64,000 nucleotides of DNA, from assembly GCF_014217255.1 (NCBI RefSeq), contig NZ_CP059404.1:496001-560000 (forward strand). Reading direction: 5' to 3'. Origin of the DNA: Corynebacterium incognita (GTDB taxonomy: Bacteria; Actinomycetota; Actinomycetes; Mycobacteriales; Mycobacteriaceae). Shown here piece after piece: positions 35,848 to 44,538 of this stretch (position 1 is the first letter of the stretch; every line of letters starts with the position of its first letter). Position numbers and translations under genes: made by a program. The notes below the pieces were generated by a model that was not told the origin of the DNA, searched no databases, and worked only from the letters and a program-made list of their open reading frames with translations.

Positions 35848-36159
35848 ATGGGCAACGATCTCTCCGCAGCACTCGCAGCACACTTGGAATCCGCCGAGGC
35901 GGCCACCACCGATTCTTCTGACGCCGCGGGCGCCGACACTTTTGGCCAACTGACGCGCCTGGTTCAGGACGTCGCGGGCGTGGAGGCGGACTCGCTGAGC
36001 CGCGAGAGCAGCCTCAAAGACCTCGGCGTGGCGTCGTTGGCGCTGGTGGAGTTGACTATCCGCGCGGAGGAGAAGTTTGGCGTGCGCTTCGAGGAGGGCA
36101 CGGTGTTGGCCTTTGAGACGCTTGGCGACGTCGTGGATTTCATCCAGGCCGAGCGTTAA
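35848..36159 (+). CDS. acyl carrier protein
   Basis: 103 residues. After a 30-residue Ala/Asp-rich N-terminal extension, the ACP fold runs from LTRLVQDVAGVEADSLSRES. The phosphopantetheine serine is in DLGVASLALVELTIRAEEKFGVRF, where the usual DSL reads ASL. It carries acyl chains for fatty or mycolic acid synthesis or a dedicated pathway. AcpM lies near aceE in mycobacteria too. The ATG follows the aceE terminator directly and lacks a ribosome site. The stop overlaps the convergent gene by 4 bases. Confidence 0.85.
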   Translation: MGNDLSAALAAHLESAEAATTDSSDAAGADTFGQLTRLVQDVAGVEADSLSRESSLKDLGVASLALVELTIRAEEKFGVRFEEGTVLAFETLGDVVDFIQAER

Positions 36160-36578
36160 AAGGCCGTGGGCCCAGCCGCGTCCACGGAGGCGGTGAACTG
36201 GAATTCGTCGGCCAGGGTCTCCACCACTACCCGCAAGTTGTCTAGCTCCGCGGGCGTGCCAGTGAGCACCTGGCGGCAGGCCACGTAGACGCCCTTGGCC
36301 GTGCTACCGGCGGCGCAGCGGTCTTTCCACCAGCGGGTGTGCCACTGGGCGAATAACGGGTCGTCGCCAAGCACGACGAACCGGGATTCGGTGCGCACGC
36401 ACGTGGCCATGGCACGTTCGATGGCCGGGCGCAGGCGCTTGGGGCAACCGCGCACGGTGAGTACGCCGGTGGTGACGGCGGGTTCTGCGTGCTCGCTTCC
36501 GCCGACGCCCGCGGCGCCGTGATCAGGGGCCGTGACGTAAGAACCACGCACGGCTTCATGGGCAACACAAGTAGTCAT
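36156..36578 (-). CDS. hypothetical protein
   Basis: 140 residues from ATG 36578 (MTTCVAHEAVRGSYVTAPD; GAGAGG upstream). Contains ATCVRTESRFVVLGDDPLFAQ and TRWWKDRCAAGSTAKGVYVA, with scattered cysteines. No domain recognised. It reads as a small soluble alpha/beta protein of host composition. It converges on and overlaps the acyl carrier protein gene by 4 bases. Confidence 0.6.
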   Translation of the reverse strand: MTTCVAHEAVRGSYVTAPDHGAAGVGGSEHAEPAVTTGVLTVRGCPKRLRPAIERAMATCVRTESRFVVLGDDPLFAQWHTRWWKDRCAAGSTAKGVYVACRQVLTGTPAELDNLRVVVETLADEFQFTASVDAAGPTAF

Positions 36579-36634
36579 GTCGATTCTTACCTCTCGACAG
36601 GTAGACACGCCGCGGCTTTCACCCCGCTACGCGT

Positions 36635-36651
36635 AAGACGAGTCTCGTCTT
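36635..36651. promoter_or_regulatory. perfect 17-bp palindrome, candidate operator
   Basis: AAGACGAG-T-CTCGTCTT is a perfect inverted repeat with 8-base arms around one T. It lies 57 bases upstream of the start of the minus-strand gene (36578), in the intergenic region shared with the esterase gene. A TetR- or GntR-like dimer site is plausible. Confidence 0.45.
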
Positions 36652-36829
36652 CCCCAACGAACTCAATTCTTAACTTGCGTCAATACCCGCAGTATTCCCC
36701 CACTCCAGCACCACCCGCAACCCTCAATCACTCCTTTATCCCCCGTTTATTCAAGTTCAACTTTAGGTTGAGTGACCTGCGCGTTTCCAAATTCACTTCA
36801 TGTCCACTCCGGGGTTAAACTCTTTGCTT

Positions 36830-37732
36830 ATGCGTGCAATGTCCACTCTTCTCACCCTTATCCTCAGCCTCGGCCTCGCCGTGTCTGCCTCCCCCGCCCC
36901 CGCGGAGGCACAGTCCTCCACGCCGGGCATGAGCAGCCTGTCCGGCTCCTCCGGCTCATCTGCAAAGAGCCGCGGGGCATCGAAGACCAAGGAGCGCTCC
37001 GTCTTCCTACTGGGCCAGGGCAGCCGCCGCTACCTGGTGGAGCTACCACCGCGTTACAACCCGAACAAGCGCTACCCGGTAGTCGTTGGCTTCGGCGGCT
37101 GGCGCCACACCCCGGAACGCTTCCAGAGCTACGCCAACCTCGCGCACAACACCCGCGGCCAGGCCATCATGGTCTACCCGCAAGGCCGCAAGAATGCCTG
37201 GGCAGGCGCGCCGTACGCCAAGACCTCCCTACGCCAGGACTTCGACTACGTCCGCGCGGTCATCAATGACGTCGCCTCGCACCACAAGATTGACCGCCGC
37301 CGCATTTACGGCCTCGGCCTGTCCAACGGCGGTGGCTTCGTGGTCGCTGCCGCCTGCCACGCGCCCGGGCTTTTCGACGCCGTGGCATCCGTTTCCGGCG
37401 CCTACTACTCCCCGACCGTCACCCGTTGCCGCCGCGGGGCGACGCCGACGCTCATCATGCACGGCGAGCACGACAAGACCATGCACTACCACGGCGGCTC
37501 CCGCCATAAGTCCCGCTACTGGTCCGCGCCGGGCACCTTCCGCACCATCGGCCAGCGCAACGGGTGCTTCACCCCGGCCCCGTACCGCGCAAACTATGGC
37601 ACTCACGTGAAATTTGAGCAGACCCGCTGCCGCACGGCCACCAAGCTGATCCGCGTTACCGACGGCGCGCACACCTGGTTCCGCCACCCGGGCGCCTCCA
37701 ACGAGGCGTGGGACTTCCTGCGCCACCACTAG
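36830..37732 (+). CDS. secreted alpha/beta-hydrolase esterase (PHB-depolymerase/feruloyl-esterase-like)
   Basis: 300 residues from the ATG at 36830; an ATG at 36800 adds 10 residues. A Sec signal peptide (STLLTLILSLGLAVSASPAPAEA) is followed by a Ser-rich linker. The hydrolase domain starts near RRYLVELPPRYNPNKRYPVV, has the nucleophile elbow GLGLSNGGGF, an acidic region (MHGEHDKTMHY) and a C-terminal His in DGAHTWFRHP. The order fits the LpqC/PHB depolymerase-like family. It probably acts on esters in the envelope or medium. Confidence 0.82.
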   Translation: MRAMSTLLTLILSLGLAVSASPAPAEAQSSTPGMSSLSGSSGSSAKSRGASKTKERSVFLLGQGSRRYLVELPPRYNPNKRYPVVVGFGGWRHTPERFQSYANLAHNTRGQAIMVYPQGRKNAWAGAPYAKTSLRQDFDYVRAVINDVASHHKIDRRRIYGLGLSNGGGFVVAAACHAPGLFDAVASVSGAYYSPTVTRCRRGATPTLIMHGEHDKTMHYHGGSRHKSRYWSAPGTFRTIGQRNGCFTPAPYRANYGTHVKFEQTRCRTATKLIRVTDGAHTWFRHPGASNEAWDFLRHH

Positions 37733-37974
37733 CCGCCCGCCGCGGCCACCCCCGCCCTCATCACCTTCGCCTCCGACTACACCCCACGATGGGTGTAGCT
37801 GGGGGCATTTTTCGCAGCAAACATAACCTAAGACTTCTTAATATTTGCTAAGGTTCCTACCCGGAATTCAGGTGAGATACAACAACCATTTCGTATACCG
37901 CAAGGTTGTAGACACTTTCCCACCGAATCCCCGCATCCCACGTACCAGCAACTAAGAAAATGCTAAGGTTTCCT

Positions 37975-39675
37975 ATGCAGAAGAAATTTTCCATCCCCGC
38001 GTTCCGCTCGGTGAGCGCGGCGGTCGCCGCCACCACTGTGGCGCTGGGGATGGCAGCGGCACCGGCCGTTGCGCAGGACGCAAGCAAGTTCGAGTCCACC
38101 ACCATCGAGGAGCTGCAGAACGGTTCCTTGGCCGCCGTCCCGCAGGACGAGCTGCCCGCGAGCCGCTTCATCGTCACCTTCAACAACATGACCGGCCTGG
38201 ACAAGGACCGCAAGATGGGTGTCTTGGACGAGATCGTCAAGGAGCACTCCTCTGACGCTTCCTTCGTCCGCGAGATGTTCGACGGCTCCTACGTCGTCGA
38301 GCTGGACCCGCCGGTCCCCGCTGAGGACGTGCCGTCCCTGCGCGGCCACCTGGAGTCCAAGGCTGAGATCCACACCGCACAAGTGGACCGCATCCAGTAC
38401 TCCGCTGCCGCCGCCAACGACGAGCACTACCAGTACCAGTGGCACCTGTTCGACGACAATGGCGCCAACGTGGAAGAGGCCTGGGACACCGGTGCTGACG
38501 CCGCCGACACGGTCATTGCCGTCGTCGACTCCGGCAGCACCCGCCACCCGGACCTGGACGCCAAGGTCCTGCCAGGTGTGGACATGATCCAGGACACCCG
38601 CATGTCTCAGGACGGCGACGGCCGCGACCGCGACCCGCAGGACGCCGGCGACTGGAACCCCGCGCAGGAGTGCCACCCGCGCTCCCCGGGGTCTGACTCC
38701 TCCTGGCACGGCACCCACGTGGCCGGTATCGCCGCCGCGATCACTAACAACAACGAAGGCGTTGCCGGTGTCGCTCCGGAAGCCGGCATCCTGCCGGTCC
38801 GTGCCCTGGGCCGTTGTGGCGGCTACACCTCCGACATCGCCGACGGCATCGCCTGGGCCGCCGGCGCGGACATCCCCGGCATGCCCACCAACCAGAACAA
38901 GGCTGACGTGATCAACCTGTCCCTGGGCGGCGAGGCTCCCCAGTGCGCCCCGGCGTACCAGTCCGCCATTGACTACGCTAACCAGCAGGGCTCCACCATC
39001 GCTGTGGCTGCTGGTAACGAGAACACCTGGACCGACGGCGTGCAGCCAGCTAACTGCAACGACGTCATCGTCGTGGGTGCCACCGGTCCGGAGGGCCACC
39101 GCTCCGCCTACTCCAACTTCGGTGAGCACGTTGACCTGGGCGCCCCAGGCGGCAACATGAACGGCATGACCGCTGAGGCAGGCATCCTATCCACCGTCAA
39201 CGACGGCGCTCGCACCCCGGGCGCCCCGAGCTACTCCTTCATGGAGGGCACCTCCATGGCCACCCCGGTGGTCGCTGGTGTCATCGCGCTGATGAAGGGC
39301 GAGAACCCGCAGCTGTCTAACGAGGAGATCGAGTCCATCCTCAAGGACACCGCGAAGGACTACAGCCCGGAGCCTTACTCCGCATGGAAGACCGCTGAGG
39401 AGCTTGGCGCCGGCATCGTCGATGCGAAGGCTGCCGTGTGCGAGGCCATGGGCGGCGACTGCGAGTCTGCTGACTCCGAGGAGCCGACCACCGAGGAGAC
39501 CACCGAGCCAACCGAGGAAGCACAGCCTTCCGAGCCAACTAAGCCAGCCGAGGACGAGCCGACGGAGGCCCCGGAGACTACCGACGAGGTTGAACCGACA
39601 GAGCCAGTTAAGCCCGAGGCGCCGCGCCCCGGTTCCTTCTGGGAAGAGCTGCTCCCCTGGCTGCGCGATAACTAA
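37975..39675 (+). CDS. secreted subtilisin-like serine protease (S8)
   Basis: 566 residues from ATG 37975 (TAAGG five to six bases upstream). A signal peptide (SVSAAVAATTVALGMAAAPAVA) is followed by an I9-type propeptide with SRFIVTFNNMTG and YVVELDP. The catalytic triad is Asp185 (VVDSGSTRHPDLD), His245 (WHGTHVAGI) and Ser427 (MEGTSMATPVVAG). The C-terminal 80 residues are a Glu/Thr/Pro-rich low-complexity tail ending FWEELLPWLRDN, perhaps a wall-associated spacer. The 242-base region upstream holds no other gene; it repeats GCTAAGGTT at 37848 and 37961. Confidence 0.93.
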   Translation: MQKKFSIPAFRSVSAAVAATTVALGMAAAPAVAQDASKFESTTIEELQNGSLAAVPQDELPASRFIVTFNNMTGLDKDRKMGVLDEIVKEHSSDASFVREMFDGSYVVELDPPVPAEDVPSLRGHLESKAEIHTAQVDRIQYSAAAANDEHYQYQWHLFDDNGANVEEAWDTGADAADTVIAVVDSGSTRHPDLDAKVLPGVDMIQDTRMSQDGDGRDRDPQDAGDWNPAQECHPRSPGSDSSWHGTHVAGIAAAITNNNEGVAGVAPEAGILPVRALGRCGGYTSDIADGIAWAAGADIPGMPTNQNKADVINLSLGGEAPQCAPAYQSAIDYANQQGSTIAVAAGNENTWTDGVQPANCNDVIVVGATGPEGHRSAYSNFGEHVDLGAPGGNMNGMTAEAGILSTVNDGARTPGAPSYSFMEGTSMATPVVAGVIALMKGENPQLSNEEIESILKDTAKDYSPEPYSAWKTAEELGAGIVDAKAAVCEAMGGDCESADSEEPTTEETTEPTEEAQPSEPTKPAEDEPTEAPETTDEVEPTEPVKPEAPRPGSFWEELLPWLRDN

Positions 39676-39729
39676 GCGCTCCATCCCCGCTGCTTAGCGC
39701 CGGGGGCGATTCCACACTCACCCGGAGCC

Positions 39730-40479
39730 TCAAGCGTCAACGACGCCACGGGGGTCCGGGTTTTTGCGATCCTTGTCGCGAGAAGCTTGATCAATCTCAT
39801 CGCCGAGGGCCGCGATGTACCCGGAGAATCCGCCAGGGGTCCGGTCAGAATCGCGAGTGGAAGTCACTACTGGGTCCTCGGCAATGCGCGCTATCCGCAT
39901 CCCATCCACCAGCATCAGGTCAAGCAGAGCCACGTCCTCCGACTCGTCGGTCCGCGGGAACCCACCAACGTCAAGGTACGCGCCAGCGCCGAAGCTCATG
40001 TTGGCGCCGTGGATGTGCGAGTGCCCCGGGGAGTTGTCGTAGTGCCTGTTGTATTCGTCGATGATCTCCTGCGGGGTATCACCCCAGTCAGGGTCCACGG
40101 TGCCCGCCACGGCATCGTAGTCCTGCGCGTAACGCAGGTGAGTGGCGATCCACGTTGGCGGCACGACGCTATCGGCGTCGGTGTTGAGGATCCAGATATT
40201 CGACTTATCGACGTCGCGCAAAATAACGAGTCCCGCGATGATTCCGGCGTGGCGCGAGCGCCCCACCTCAGCAAACGAGAAGGACAAGGCGTGGATATCG
40301 TGCGGAACGTCGTCGACGATTTGCTCCGTCCGATCATTACACTGGTCCAGCGCCACTACCACCTCCACATGGATGTTGACGTGCCGGGCCGCGGCGAAAA
40401 CCGCCGCGAGACACGATGCGATATGGTCTTCTTCGTCGTGGGCGGGGATCACCACCAATGCATGGGTAATGCTTTTCAT
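39730..40479 (-). CDS. glycosyltransferase family 2
   Basis: 249 residues, GT-A fold. ALVVIPAHDEEDHIASCLAA at the start is the nucleotide-sugar binding strand. The metal-binding DxD-type motif is ILNTDADSVVPPTW near 98. HGANMSFGAGAYLDVGGFP and SEDVALLDLM are the acceptor-site motif and ED. Start ATG overlaps the previous stop as ATGA. It is last of four glycosyltransferase genes on this strand. Soluble, with no membrane segments. Confidence 0.88.
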   Translation of the reverse strand: MKSITHALVVIPAHDEEDHIASCLAAVFAAARHVNIHVEVVVALDQCNDRTEQIVDDVPHDIHALSFSFAEVGRSRHAGIIAGLVILRDVDKSNIWILNTDADSVVPPTWIATHLRYAQDYDAVAGTVDPDWGDTPQEIIDEYNRHYDNSPGHSHIHGANMSFGAGAYLDVGGFPRTDESEDVALLDLMLVDGMRIARIAEDPVVTSTRDSDRTPGGFSGYIAALGDEIDQASRDKDRKNPDPRGVVDA

Positions 40480-41330
40480 CGCAGGACAACTGCCTCTGTG
40501 TCGTTTCGGGAAATAGCGTCGGCCGCTTCAAATTCATCAAGCCACCCGCCCATGGGCCACTCGCCCCATTTGGCATGGAAGCGATTCGCGTTAGCAACGA
40601 TGTCTTCCAGGTGCTCCCACGGTGGGGAGGACACCGGGTGCCACTGATGGAAGGCATCGGCGCCGCCGCACCACCGCATGCTCACGCCCGCGGCACGCAG
40701 GTTCCACGCAAAGTCAGTATCTTCGCCGCCATAGCCTTCAAAAGACTTATCGAACCCGTCGAAGAGCTCCTGGCAGCGCCGCCACGTCGCGGGGCGAAGC
40801 GCGAAGGACAATGACCAGAACACGTCGTATTCCGCATCGCTGGCGGCCGGGTACTCGCCCGGCTGCGGAGCCGGCCGTACCGGATGCGGGTTCGTGTGGG
40901 CCGCCGCTTCGTGAGGGCTGCTCAGCACAATGCCCTCGGGCAGATAGGTGACCGGGCCGCACAGCACGGCGTCGGTATGCTGCTGCGCCGCGGCGACGTA
41001 GTGTTCCACCAGTCCAGGCCCCGGCAGGCAATCGGCATCGAGGAACACGATGAGGCCGGGTTCGGCGCCTCCGGCTTGCTCCGCGGCGCGTTGCGCCGCC
41101 CACTGCCCGGCCAGGTTTCGGGCACGGGCCAGATTGAGAGTATCCATGCGAGCAATACAGCTGACTCCCTCGGGGATCGGCGTCTCACTGTCCAACGCCA
41201 CCATTCCGTGAACGATCCCCGGATGTAACTGCTCGAGGAAAGCGTGCTGCTGCGCGACGCGGTCAACCCGCGCTGAGTTGGCCAAGGTGACAACAACGGG
41301 CGCGCCGTACGCCGGAGATGGAGTGTTCAT
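40476..41330 (-). CDS. glycosyltransferase family 2 with galactosyltransferase-type C-terminus
   Basis: 284 residues from ATG 41330, overlapping the preceding stop as ATGA. VVVTLANSARVDRVAQQHAF, ARNLAGQWAA, then LIVFLDADCLPGPGLVEHY (DxD). The C-terminal FEGYGGEDTDFAWNLRAAGVSM motif (GGED) is typical of Glyco_transf_7C/GT27-like enzymes, followed by HQWHP. Transfers a sugar from a nucleotide donor in the cytoplasm; donor and acceptor unknown. It overlaps the next gene as ATGA. Confidence 0.88.
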   Translation of the reverse strand: MNTPSPAYGAPVVVTLANSARVDRVAQQHAFLEQLHPGIVHGMVALDSETPIPEGVSCIARMDTLNLARARNLAGQWAAQRAAEQAGGAEPGLIVFLDADCLPGPGLVEHYVAAAQQHTDAVLCGPVTYLPEGIVLSSPHEAAAHTNPHPVRPAPQPGEYPAASDAEYDVFWSLSFALRPATWRRCQELFDGFDKSFEGYGGEDTDFAWNLRAAGVSMRWCGGADAFHQWHPVSSPPWEHLEDIVANANRFHAKWGEWPMGGWLDEFEAADAISRNDTEAVVLR

Positions 41331-42358
41331 GACAACGCCGCCTTTTCTATGACCTCTGCAGCGCGTCGGGCAGCCCCCGGCACGCACCATTGTTCCCAAG
41401 AGGGGGCGGGATTAACCCCCGCCAGAATCTCGTCCCATTGCGCTGGGGTGGGCGCCGAACGGAGCACCGTCGCCAAGCCACAATCCTCAAGGACCCGGGC
41501 GGTGGCTTCCTGCTCACCGAAGGGCCGGGACTGGGGCACAACTATCGCCGGGATGCCGGCGAGGGCAACGTCAGCGACGGAATTCTGCCCGGCAGCGCAG
41601 ACAACCGCGCGGGCCCCAGCCATATAACGCAGCGGATCGGCGACGGCGTTCTCCCCGCCCAGGACCACCACGTCCTCCGCGGGAACTGCCTGGCGCAGGG
41701 TTTCCGCGCAGCGTTCAAGCAGTTCCGAGCCGCCGCGCCCGTACAGCACCACGATCGGGCCGTGGGTCCCCGGCGCGTGGTTGCCACGCTGCGGTGTGGC
41801 AGAGCAATGCGGCTCAAACGAGGAGATTCCGCCCACGCAGTTCAGGCGCTGCTCATGGGGGCGAAGGTGGGCTGGGATCGGGACCGCCTCAGGCCAGGCC
41901 GCGACCAGCGCAGCAGCCTGTGCGTACGCGAGCTGGTGCGCCGCATCGTCGCGTTCGCCGGGCATCGCGATGCTCACCACCGGCACGCCCAACAGGCGGA
42001 CAAAGGCAGCTACTTCCACCGAGGCGTCCACGTAAAAGACCCGCGGGTGTTCAGCGGCCACCCACTCAGCGATGCGGGCAAGCCTGTCCCGCAGCCCCTT
42101 CACTTGGAGAGGAGCCCAATGGAGGGTGCCACCGGCCGTCTCGTCGACATACTGCTCGTCGGAGCCGTTGTCGGCCACCGGCGCGACGTCGAGCGGCAGG
42201 GTGATGTCAGCGCCCGCGGCACTGGAGAAAATCACCGTGTCATCAAGGTACCGGGCGATGGCTCGGCACCGGTTGAGGTGCCCCGAACCGTGGTGGTGCG
42301 CGTACATACCCACCGGGCCGCGTCCCCGTCCACTGGATGTCTCGAGTTGCTCGATCAT
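41327..42358 (-). CDS. MurG/GT28-like glycosyltransferase
   Basis: 343 residues, GT-B fold, from ATG 42358 (AAGGAGGAA upstream, ATGA overlap with the preceding gene). The N-terminal glycine loop is YAHHHGSGHLNRCRAIARYL. The C-terminal donor site is VVLYGRGGSELLERCAE, then AVVCAAGQNSVADVALAGIP and VVPQSRPFGEQEATA, as in MurG/GT28 C-domains. It is not the peptidoglycan MurG, since the acceptor region differs and the gene is outside the dcw cluster. It probably adds one residue in the glycan made by this cluster. Confidence 0.85.
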   Translation of the reverse strand: MIEQLETSSGRGRGPVGMYAHHHGSGHLNRCRAIARYLDDTVIFSSAAGADITLPLDVAPVADNGSDEQYVDETAGGTLHWAPLQVKGLRDRLARIAEWVAAEHPRVFYVDASVEVAAFVRLLGVPVVSIAMPGERDDAAHQLAYAQAAALVAAWPEAVPIPAHLRPHEQRLNCVGGISSFEPHCSATPQRGNHAPGTHGPIVVLYGRGGSELLERCAETLRQAVPAEDVVVLGGENAVADPLRYMAGARAVVCAAGQNSVADVALAGIPAIVVPQSRPFGEQEATARVLEDCGLATVLRSAPTPAQWDEILAGVNPAPSWEQWCVPGAARRAAEVIEKAALS

Positions 42359-44427
42359 TTCTGTTCCTCCTTGTGCCCGCGAGCCACAGCAAACAGCTGC
42401 GCGTAGCGGTGCGCGAAAGCTCGTAAGCTGTAGTGGCGCAGCGCCCAGGCTGCGGTGTCCTCGCGGTCCGCCTCGCGGGCCCGCAGCAACGCCTGAACCA
42501 GCCCCTCGGGCGTATCCGCCAGGCGCTCCGGGAAGTCGGCCAATATCTCCCCCACCCCGCCGCGACGCAACGCAGCGACCGGCGTGCCGCACCCCATAGC
42601 CTCAATGATCACCAGCCCAAAAGGCTCATCCCACTGCGGCGTCACGGCGCATACCGCGGCGCGGGAGACGGCGTCAGCAAGCTCCTCATGGCTGAGTTCC
42701 CCCAGGAAGGTGAGATCGTCGCCCAGCCGGGGTGTGATCTCCGCGTCCATGTAGGCGGGGTCACCCACCCGCCCCGCAATGTGTAATTCCAGGCCAGCTG
42801 CACGGCAGGCGTCGATGGCCACGTGCAGGCCCTTTTCAGCAACGATGCGGCCAAACCAGATGGCGTGGCTACCAACCTGACCGTGCTCCGATTCCCCGAT
42901 GATGCTGTTCCCCGGCTTCCAGACGTACTCGTCGTAACCGTTGGGCACGATGTGCGCCGGTTCCGGAAGTTCCCACGACGCCGCGGTGGCGGCGCTGACC
43001 GCCGCGAAGACTCCCGCCGGGTGGCCACCGAAACGGGTGTCGAGCCGGGCCGCAGCGGCGGTCACCGCGTCCTGAACCTCCCAGAATGCTGGCGTGTGCA
43101 ACGTCGTCACCATCGGCAACGGTTCCTTGCCTTCAAAAAGGCCCGGGTGCAGGCTGTTGTTGAACACCACGTCAATCTCACCTGCGGCGGCTTGCTCCTC
43201 CAGATGCCCGCGCAATCTGTCGAAGGCCGCGTTTTCCTTCTCCCGCTCCCCGGGCGGGTAGGTATGGTCGGTTTCTTCGTCCTCATGCCCGGTCCAATCA
43301 ACGCCGGGAAACTCCCATGCGCTCACGTGCCCCTCGGACCCTGCGGTGGCGTATAGATCGACGCGGTGCCCGGCGCGCCGCAAGGCACGCACGGCCGTGG
43401 CGCACATGGCCTCGAGCCCGCCGGCGTAGGGCTCGCGAATGGGGAACCGGGAAGGGGCGACCAGGGCCACCCGGTACTTTTGCGCGCTCAGCTCGGAGTA
43501 CATCACTCGGTGGAACTCGGCGACGGCCGCGTCCTGGGCAGCCCGATCCCCCGCGTACGGCAGGCGGCCGCGGCGCGCGAGTTCCGCCAGCGCCGCGCCG
43601 GCGGCATGCCCGTCGCCCACCGGGTAGGCCGCGGCGGCATCGGGGCGATCCGCTTGCCCAGCGAAGCAACCGACATCGGGCACAGCGACGGGAACCCCGA
43701 GGTCGCGGCACATCTCCAGCCACCCGGAGTGGGTACCGCGGTGATACGGAAGCACGACGGCGCGGCACGACGCCACGGTACGGTGCAGGGTGTCGTCGTC
43801 CATGGGTTCGTGGACCACCACCTCGACGCCCGGGGACTCGCGCAGCGCGCCCACCAGGTGGTGTTCACGGGAATCGGCGTGCACGAAGACCGTGAGCGAC
43901 ACGTGCTCCGCAATGGCGGCATAAAATCCAGGCTCGGCCATCACGTTCGCGCGCAGGGATTTCAAAAACACCGCCGCCTCGTGGATGAACGGTTCCTCGC
44001 GCGGCGTCGTGATGCTGGGGTGCGGCGCCACTTCAATGTCCCGCCGCTGCAGCCCGAACTCGGATACGAGCCGCTCCCGCGCGGCAGTGGTGAGCGTGAG
44101 GATCCGCGCGGCGTCGGCAAGCGCCAAGGACAGCAGCTCGTGGTAGGGTCGTTGGTCATCGAGGTGGGGGTTGTCAATGTCATGCACGGTCACCACCAAC
44201 GGCACGCGTCGGGCGCGGAGGTTGTCCAAGAATGCCCGCATCTCAGAGGCGGAAAGGTGTTCGAATCCGAAATGGAGATGCACCACGTCGGCGTGATTAT
44301 CCTCCCACCACTCCGGCTTGAGGCCGGGGTGCGGCCACCAGGGGGTGGGCTCGTCCAGAATTCCTGTAGTCGTTGACTGCACCGCACGTGAGTAGGGGTG
44401 CCCTGCGGGAATAGATAAGACTGCCAC
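42355..44427 (-). CDS. tandem GT4-type glycosyltransferase (two GT-B domains in one chain)
   Basis: 690 residues with GTG start. The first GT-B-like unit (about 1-310) includes ADVVHLHFGFEHLSASE, LVVTVHDIDNPH and RAVVLPYHRGTHSGWLEM. The second (about 318-690) has IREPYAGGLEAMCATAVRAL, VPNGYDEYVWKPG, FGRIVAEKGLHVAIDACRAA and the EX7E-type QWDEPFGLVIIEAMGCGTPV. The second unit is a canonical GT4; the first is more divergent. This is the promoter-proximal gene of the minus-strand operon. Confidence 0.85.
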   Translation of the reverse strand: MAVLSIPAGHPYSRAVQSTTTGILDEPTPWWPHPGLKPEWWEDNHADVVHLHFGFEHLSASEMRAFLDNLRARRVPLVVTVHDIDNPHLDDQRPYHELLSLALADAARILTLTTAARERLVSEFGLQRRDIEVAPHPSITTPREEPFIHEAAVFLKSLRANVMAEPGFYAAIAEHVSLTVFVHADSREHHLVGALRESPGVEVVVHEPMDDDTLHRTVASCRAVVLPYHRGTHSGWLEMCRDLGVPVAVPDVGCFAGQADRPDAAAAYPVGDGHAAGAALAELARRGRLPYAGDRAAQDAAVAEFHRVMYSELSAQKYRVALVAPSRFPIREPYAGGLEAMCATAVRALRRAGHRVDLYATAGSEGHVSAWEFPGVDWTGHEDEETDHTYPPGEREKENAAFDRLRGHLEEQAAAGEIDVVFNNSLHPGLFEGKEPLPMVTTLHTPAFWEVQDAVTAAAARLDTRFGGHPAGVFAAVSAATAASWELPEPAHIVPNGYDEYVWKPGNSIIGESEHGQVGSHAIWFGRIVAEKGLHVAIDACRAAGLELHIAGRVGDPAYMDAEITPRLGDDLTFLGELSHEELADAVSRAAVCAVTPQWDEPFGLVIIEAMGCGTPVAALRRGGVGEILADFPERLADTPEGLVQALLRAREADREDTAAWALRHYSLRAFAHRYAQLFAVARGHKEEQK

Positions 44428-44538
44428 CCTGGCTACCGACCCCTTCCGAATTAAGACTCCGATTAATAAAAATTATTATAGAGTGGGTTGCCGAAAGGCG
44501 CACGCTCACTTGTTCCTCTCAGCTCCGGAAAGGCGGTT
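44428..44538. promoter_or_regulatory. AT-rich divergent promoter region of the glycan cluster
   Basis: The short gap between the two divergent operons contains an unusually AT-rich core, ATTAATAAAAATTATTATAG (44463-44482). It offers -10-like hexamers on both strands (TATTAT/TATAGA). A single intergenic control point would coordinate both arms. The segment just before 44539 carries GGAAAGG as ribosome site for the plus-strand gene. Confidence 0.45.

Noticed and set aside
36762..36785. DtxR-like iron box (TTAGGTTGAGTGACCT)
   Set aside because: Half-site spacing is one base off the DtxR consensus and the centre lacks the expected symmetry.
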